From: Chiridota heheva
Lineage: Eukaryota; Echinodermata; Holothuroidea; Apodida; Chiridotidae
DNA length: 64,000 bases
Assembly: GCA_020152595.1 (NCBI GenBank)
Contig: JAIGNY010002754.1
Span: 840,001 to 904,000 of the forward strand
Direction: 5' to 3'
Shown: positions 58,380-64,000 of the stretch, piece after piece
How positions within the stretch are numbered: the first letter of the stretch is position 1
Layout of the letters: every line of letters begins with the position of its first letter
Notes under the pieces: generated by a model
The model's input: the letters and a program-made list of their open reading frames with translations, nothing else
Database searches by the model: none
What the model was told of the DNA's origin: nothing
Program-made: the position numbers and the translations under genes

Positions 58380-59155
58380 ATATAATCTCAAACGCATGCT
58401 AAGGATTTTCTCAAAAATAATACAATCCCTACTCTTTTTTCCCAACTACCCAAGAAGTTCTGGAGATAGCCTACCAGTCTTTGAAGTCAAATAAAGCTGC
58501 TGCTTTTGATAACTTTAAAACCTCTATTACAAGGGTTCTTAATTACTTTTTTCAAAGGGCCATCATTTCGCAACAGCTTCAGGCCGTGGGCCAATCGCGT
58601 GGCAAAACCAGTGTCATGTGACATGCAAAACTCGTCATAGCAATCCCTTAATAAACAAAGTTAAGAGAGTTCACAATTAGTTTGATGTACGCCAGATGTT
58701 GGCGGTTTTCTTATGCACCTTCCTTTGACAAACCGTGAACCCAATTTATAGCGGAACTAAAGATACCATTTTATTTGATAAGTTGTGATGTTTTAGCGAG
58801 CTGATCTGCCTAGGGAAAAACAAAATAAAGGAGTATTTGTGATTTTTACCGATCTCATTCGGATTGATCTAACATGCAATGCACTGTATTGCATTATATA
58901 ATGACTATTGTTTGCAGACTGGATTGTCTTGTCTGTCTGGCCAGATTTGGCGCGCGGGCCGCCTATTAAGAATCGCTGCTCTCTTATGAAAAAAATAATA
59001 CGCTTAATTGTAGCTCTTTAACTACATATCTGCAACGTTTCCTTTTCAAGTGGTATTGTTACTGACAAAATGAAAACCGCAAAAGTTATTCCTGTTTATA
59101 AACTAGAACGGAAAATACTGTCATGGTTCGCACGACCCGGCTAATTATAAAAAAT
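58380..59155 (+). pseudogene. LINE fragment, N-terminal RT region, split by a hAT-type MITE
   Basis: Left of the insertion one frame reads VLEIAYQSLKSNKAAAFDNF, the first RT block (K-x-x-G-x-D-like, here with an Ala). Right of it a frame reads MKTAKVIPVYKLER, the next block, normally followed by NYRPIS, of which only a degraded trace is left. The 449-bp element at 58530-58978 sits between them. This fragment covers a part of the RT upstream of the piece preserved at 13.8 kb. Confidence 0.75.
58530..58978. mobile_element. Non-autonomous hAT-type element, 449 bp
   Basis: The left end CAAGGGTTCTTAATTAC and the reverse complement of the right end, CAGCGATTCTTAATAGG, are imperfect inverted repeats. 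Flanks CTCTATTA (58522-58529) and CTCTCTTA (58979-58986) match at 7 of 8 positions. The CA-x-x-GGTTCTTAA start, CAAAGGGCCA inside and the 8-bp duplication fit hAT MITEs. No transposase. Confidence 0.7.
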
Positions 59156-59164
59156 GGCATCTCA

Positions 59165-59660
59165 CACTAAGTCACACATGGCATCCTAGGTTCCACAGGC
59201 ATCCCACCCCATTCAATCCCTTGTCCCACATGGATCCCATCCCATGTCCCAAACGACATCCCATGCCTTGTCCCACATGGCATTCCGCCATATCTCCTAC
59301 ATGGCATTCCACCATACAGTGTGTCACACATGGTATACCACATGGTATCCCTCTCAGTGACATCCTACTTCTATGTCCCACATCCCATGTCTTCATGGCC
59401 TCCTTCCCTATGCCCCACATAGCCTCCTACCCTAGGTCACACATGGCATCCTAACCTATGTCAAAATCTGTGTTACTCGTGGCATTCCACCCCATGTCCC
59501 ACATGGCATCCCACCCCATGTCCCACATGGCATCCCATGTCCCACATGGCATCCCATGTCCCACATGACATCTAATCCTATAACATTCCACCATATATCC
59601 TTCATGGCATTCCACCGTTCCACATAGGCATCTCACCCTATGTACCACGTAACATCGCAA
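59165..59660. repeat. Degenerate minisatellite, about 20-25-bp unit
   Basis: Units contain CCCACATGGCATCCCA and CCATGTC with many length variants. Similar in flavour to the 17-bp array at 19 kb in reverse complement (CCTGTC...CATGCCA), but not clearly the same family. Confidence 0.85.
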
Positions 59661-59837
59661 AGGCTCCGTAAGAAGTCTCATTCTAGCTATCACAGTCCCT
59701 GATTGAGCATACTATGTAAGAAAGTGTCACTTCATATAATAACTTATATGCAAATGACTTGTTAAATTAAAAAAATGTGGAGTCAAATAATTTTGCTTGA
59801 TATAGCCCTTGGTGTATATTACATGGTATATATTAAC
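59661..59837. other. Transition from AT-rich to CpG-rich sequence
   Basis: AT-rich; composition changes abruptly at about 59838. Confidence 0.4.
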
Positions 59838-60156
59838 CCCGCTAACAGGCTAAGCGTAGCGGGGATTTTTACAAAAGTTATACTTTCCTTCTATGCTATA
59901 AATATGCAATCTGGTCCATGACCTGATTCTAACGCACTTTTAACCACCTTGAAAACATGGTTACCAGCCCAGCCCTGACCTTCATAATACCTCTAATATC
60001 CCTCACTTAACCGTTCCACCAAGGCCTGAACGAGAGGGGAGGCGGGCTGGGACGCATGGAAGGTAAGTATAACTCATAAATATCCCCGCTCCGCGTAGCG
60101 GGGTAAATTTACTTCGAGTTATACCTTACCTTCCATGCTATAAATATGCAATCTGA
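59838..60156. repeat. Paired hairpins with direct and inverted repeats
   Basis: Two copies of a module lie 246 bp apart. Each has a GC hairpin (CCCCGCT...AGCGGGG at 59838-59866 and 60084-60103), a T/A-rich spacer, AGTTATAC, CTATGCTATAAATATGC or CCATGCTATAAATATGC, and AATCTG. Between them GCATGGAAGGTAAGTATAAC (from about 60054) is an inverted copy of the AGTTATAC...CCATGC part. TATAAATA looks like a TATA box. This mix of direct and inverted copies is what terminal regions of DIRS-type elements can look like. Confidence 0.55.
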
Positions 60157-60349
60157 TTGCAACCGAGGATCGGAGAAAGGGAGTTCAGGTCGAAGCCCAA
60201 TTTCCTAAAGGCTGGTCCTAGTTTTTAAAAGCTAGTTTTATCCTACTTAAAGGACTAGATTCCTTATCCGCTTAAGGACAGCAACACCTCTAAATAGGAA
60301 CTACTATAAAATGGTAAACCTCTCCTAATTACAGTCAAACCGAACATGC

Positions 60350-62170
60350 CACTACCCGTTAACAGTAACTGAGGCAAGCGTCGCATGAAACTGAGTTAGA
60401 AACTTGGAAAACATGCCAATCGAAAGAGCGTTCGGACACGATATAAACATCATGGTAGTGTCTTCAATAACGCAACAAAACTCACCCGCTTCGTCCACGA
60501 GATGGAACCAGGCAGTAACAGCACGATTGGGAATAAAACGTGTGTTAGCTAAAGAGAATTGAATTTCCGAGCCGAGGAAAAAATGCGTCAGCGCGCAACT
60601 TCTTAAGAGAAAGTTAGCGGTGTAACACGAACTAAAGTAAGTCAAGCAAAAACAAGGAAATAATTGCGGCATGCGTTTTCCAAACGGCTGCACGAATTAT
60701 CCCGTGAAAAGGTGGCATACCTCGAACCTGAATGCATACCCTGGCTGTTCCATGAAGAGTGCTGGCCATTGTAAGAGATTGCTTTTGGGCGATCCATCGG
60801 AGGGGAAATATCTCGTGACAGTACGATGTCAAATGAAGTGCTCGGGGACTGTGGTGCAGTTTGCCGGAGCCCGTGAAAGAGACAAATGTCGTCTCTGACC
60901 AGAGGCTCAGACAGGAAGCCTGCAAAAAGTTTTGAGCAGATGAGGGAACCGCAGTTGGCCGAGCCAAATGGGCGCTACCGGTTGTACATCATTGTCCTGC
61001 CTAGTATCCTCGGTACCGATGCGAAATGCGGAAAATGAACTCACATAGTGAGTCTTTTTGAAAACGAAGGCATTGACTTCGAAAACCGGGGGTCAGGAGG
61101 TAGGACGCAGAGAATCGATAGTTTGTGATCGTCCTCGGACATGGACTGGCCCACGTCCGGGAGGCCGAATGAAGCCCAGATCGCTTCTGGTCACCTGTGG
61201 GAAGCACGTCCATTCTGTGGGAGTTCCACTGAGGCGAGGCAATAGATCCATGATCATGTTGTCTTAGACCGAGAGGTGAGCTGCCTAAAGGCTGACGAAG
61301 TTCGTCCTGCGCCAAGCGAGAAAAATGATTCCAGAAACTCCTGGACTCGACATGTCGGCGCGTATCTGAATTGCTGTGCTCAGCAGTAGCGGTAAAAATG
61401 CCCGGCATACTGCCTGTGAAATAGGCCAAGTACCTGCCCAAGTTCCTGTCACTGAGGGTCACATGGAATGTGCTCCCTACTCCGCCCACAACGCATCTGA
61501 CGCATCAAGGTCTGACGGGTGAAAACTTCGCCTTGCAAATTATGGGGAGGGGGGGGGGGGACGTCGTTGAAAGGTGTCTGCACCACCACTACACGTAGGT
61601 GGCCACTGTCTGAAGGTGTAAAGTGGGGGTACTGAGGTTTTCCTGGAAGGGACTGCCAAGAGTCTAGCAGAAGGGGGAGTAGGTTCCACGTGTGAAACTT
61701 GCACATGGAGACTACGTTCACCAGACTGGCGAAGCGAATTATGCGCCTCAGCCAGTCTCTTGCTAGAGAGGTTCGCAGTGAGAGGAGGAAAGCGCTATCG
61801 CTTTCACGGCTAGAACTCTCTCTTCTGGCAGCCACAAATGGCCTTGTGTAAAGTCCAGAATGGCCGAGGTGTCCGTGAGACCATCTTCAGCCCGAGGGTA
61901 GATTTCAACGACGTCCTTCCCATGACTTGCAAAGTCTGGGAATGTCGAAAGTACGCATTAGTCGTTGATGGCCGGTGGTGTGTCATGGCAGCAGCCTCCC
62001 CTCCACGGCCTGTGTAATCCAAGATGGACGCCAGTGGATATTAAGGAGTGCATAAAGGAAGGAAACATCCATCCTTGGATTAAGACAATTATTCTTCCTA
62101 TGTCCACGCCGTGGCTCAAGTGCGAAGGAAGGATGTGAGAAGTAAGGAAGTGAGAAGTAAGGGAAGGACG
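60350..62170 (-). mobile_element. Decayed DIRS-like retroelement (RT/RNase H region), minus strand
   Basis: On the minus strand, pieces in several frames give, in order: ILDFTQGHLWLPEERVLAVK (61865-61790), ARDWLRRIIRFASLVNVV, LDASDALWAE-stop-GAHSM (the RNase H (T)DAS...GWGAH block, near 61510), TGTWAGTWPIS, TEWTCFPQV, then VNAFVFKKTHYVSSFSAFRI and APIWLGQLRFPHLL near 61000. These match the RT thumb, RNase H and downstream blocks of DIRS-type polyproteins. I cannot recognise the tyrosine recombinase that would prove DIRS, nor the YxDD box. Frames are broken throughout. The block is CpG-rich relative to the rest of the window. Confidence 0.5.
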
Positions 62171-62339
62171 CAAACTGTCCTCTACATAAGTGCTTCCTGC
62201 TTCTTTCTCAATCCTTGCTCTGGAACATGCTCAGTTGTGGAGAGGACCGAGGGAGAGAAGTGAGCAAAAAATCGAACGTCGGCGAAACGCGCAAGGATAA
62301 GTGCTATTGAGAGGGAAAAATCTTCCGGGCTGTTAGCTC
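62171..62339. other. CpG-rich spacer
   Basis: No feature recognised between the retroelement remnant and the repeat field; direct GAAGTAAGG repeats occur at its left edge (62138-62160). Confidence 0.35.
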
Positions 62340-64000
62340 TGAAAAGGTATTTCTAAGTTAGGGTTAACGTACGTCGTATACTCTACGAGCCGTTAACTCC
62401 GTAAAACTTGAACAACAGTGGAGCTGTGGAGCCCCGGTAATCGAGGAGCAACGTGGCAGGTGTGACTGCACTTCTCACCTCGCGCTGTTAAAGTCTGGCG
62501 TCAAAGTAACAGCGTAAGAAAGGAGGGGGCATTAGTCGATCCATGCGAAAGGTATTGAGGAAAAGCTGTCTCCTCGCTACGTAAATCGGGTATACCGTAG
62601 ACGCAAGACCGCGCTGGTGTGATTCTAGGTTGGTTACGAGTACAGCTCCTTTAAACTTTACTGATTTAAATCAATGAGTAAAACCCGGCTGGTCATAGAG
62701 ACCTGCGTGGTTGAAAAAGTACAGACAACACAACGTTGTGGGTCTGACTGGTACTATTAACTCTGGTTAACGAATTAAAAGGCAGGCAATTAACGTAAGT
62801 CGTATACTAATTGGGCTGCTAACCGTGTAAGACTTTGAGCCGCAAGACGTTTTTTTTTTTTTTTTTTTTTGAGGGGGTTGTAAGACCGCGGAGCTGTAAG
62901 CCGTTGAAGCCATAAGCCGTTGGCTACGGCCCTGGAGAAAACTAGTACCGTACGCAGAATGTACGTTAACCGATGAGAACCCATTTGCCTGAGTTTCACG
63001 TCCTGCATATACTATACGCGCTGTCAACTTGAATCAGGCTGTAGCAGTTGTGGAACTGTGTAGCCGTTGACTACTCATATCAACAACATAACTTGTGTAA
63101 GGTTGATTAGATAATGTGTTATGCTATACGGGGCGCTAACTTCAGGTTGTAACAACCTTGGAGCTGCGGAGCCAATGGCTACGGATGTGAAGAAAACGAA
63201 TACCGTACACTGTACGGGTGGTTAACTAACAAGCCGTGAAGCCGCAAGCCACGTGAAACTGCTTTATGAGATGTTAATGTATAGCGTAAACTATACTCCC
63301 CGTTGCCTTTAACAGCTACCCTGATTGTGGGACTGTCTATCACACGGCCACCTATATCCAAAAAAACTTACGTGGGAGTTAATTTTTGAAAGGGGGTGTA
63401 ACGTACTACGTCAACTGTACGAGCCGTCAACCCAATCACTGGGGTTGAAATTATGAAAGTGTTAACGTCCTGTGTACCCTATACAGGCCGTTAACTCCCC
63501 TAAAATTCACCACGGAGCTAAGAAGCTAGTGGCTACGTGGAGGGGGACTACCGCTGTACTTAGTATGCGTCCCCGTTAAGTAATACAGAGTCGCATGGAT
63601 CTACGTGAAAATCAATTCACCACAGAGCAACGAAGCGAGTGGCTATGCGAGGGGGACTACTGCCGTACTCGGTACGTGTTCTTAACGTAAAACTTATCAA
63701 TAAAATGAACCCACTGGATCTACGATAGCATAAACGTACTACATAAGCTATATGAGTTGTTACCTTAGTATACTTCTATTCACCACAAGGCCACGTTGTA
63801 TGTGGCTACGTCTGGGGGACTAAAGTCGTACTCACGCATCCCTGTTAGAATGGCTAAAATACACTGCAGCCGTATGGAATACGGTAGAGTTCATGTGCTA
63901 CGAAAGGTTGTTACGAGCTGTTAACTATTGTTTGTTTCACTGCAGAGCTATGAAGCTGGTGGCTACGTGTGGGGGACTACCGCCATACTCAGTACGTGTT
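62340..64000. repeat. Degenerate CpG-rich repeat field, running off the window
   Basis: Recurrent modules are GTTAACGTA, CGTATACT, TACGAGCCGTTAACT, GAGCTATGAAGC, GTGGCTACGTG and GGGGGACTACCGC followed by GTACTCAGTACG. The last group recurs at about 63541, 63651, 63811 and 63970, and weaker versions back to 62360. Spacing is irregular (roughly 110-185 bp). Many modules are short palindromes (GTTAAC, GTATAC, GTACG-CGTAC). No open frame of note. It lies upstream of the minus-strand DIRS-like remnant, so it may be that element's 5' region or an independent satellite. Confidence 0.6.
62850..62870 (+). repeat. T21 homopolymer
   Basis: A run of 21 T flanked by CGCAAGACG and GAGGGGG. On the minus strand it is a poly-A, possibly the tail of an inserted retroposon, but no body was identified. 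Confidence 0.9.

Noticed and set aside
60632-61835. Four minus-strand frames of 110-160 codons as separate genes
   Set aside because: RT/RNase H blocks jump between frames across them, so they are fragments of one decayed element.

Overview
This is a piece of a metazoan nuclear genome, most likely a marine invertebrate. The evidence is small coding exons with GT-AG borders separated by kilobase introns, an AT-rich background, tRNA-derived SINEs, LINE (non-LTR) fragments, a DIRS-like retroelement, TIR transposons and a very heavy load of minisatellites. By a rough tally, tandem arrays make up about 40% of the window. I see no bacterial operon, CRISPR array or rRNA, and I cannot name the species.

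The one gene I can assemble runs on the + strand from about 2.6 kb (perhaps from a 20-nt microexon at 51-70) to a TAA at 45225-45227. It encodes a Dispatched-family, RND-type transporter with a sterol-sensing domain. The recalled human relative that fits best is DISP3 (PTCHD2), and the match extends to the last residues. Thirteen exons join with compatible phases, except between exon F (ends 18072, phase 0) and exon G (starts 33949, phase 1). At least one exon is missing or frame-damaged there; 20031 is a candidate. Exon G encodes a ten-cysteine follistatin/Kazal module in the second extracellular loop, which I do not recall in human DISP3. The 5' end of the gene lies outside the window.

Layout: 1-10.1 kb holds SSD exons A-C, 22-bp and longer minisatellites, a TA-flanked MITE and SINEs. 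10.2-18.1 kb holds exons D-F, a head-to-head minisatellite, a LINE reverse-transcriptase fragment, and a 21-bp array that apparently grew out of a SINE. 18.1-34 kb is one giant intron block with a 3.9-kb TTAA-flanked transposon carrying a decayed THAP finger and a 5.7-kb array of 50-bp units. 34-45.2 kb holds exons G-M with a different minisatellite in most introns and a minus-strand LINE fragment. 45.2-59.7 kb has no firm gene. It contains 65-, 26-, 62- and 51-bp arrays, a TTAA MITE, two tiny inverted-repeat insertions (one beside its empty site), a hAT-type MITE nested in a LINE fragment, and three low-confidence orphan exons. 59.8-64 kb differs in composition (CpG-rich): paired hairpins, a decayed DIRS-like element on the minus strand, and a degenerate repeat field running off the end.

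Almost all long open frames in the window are minisatellite artefacts, because units of 21, 24 or 51 bp are multiples of three and 16-bp units cycle through all frames.
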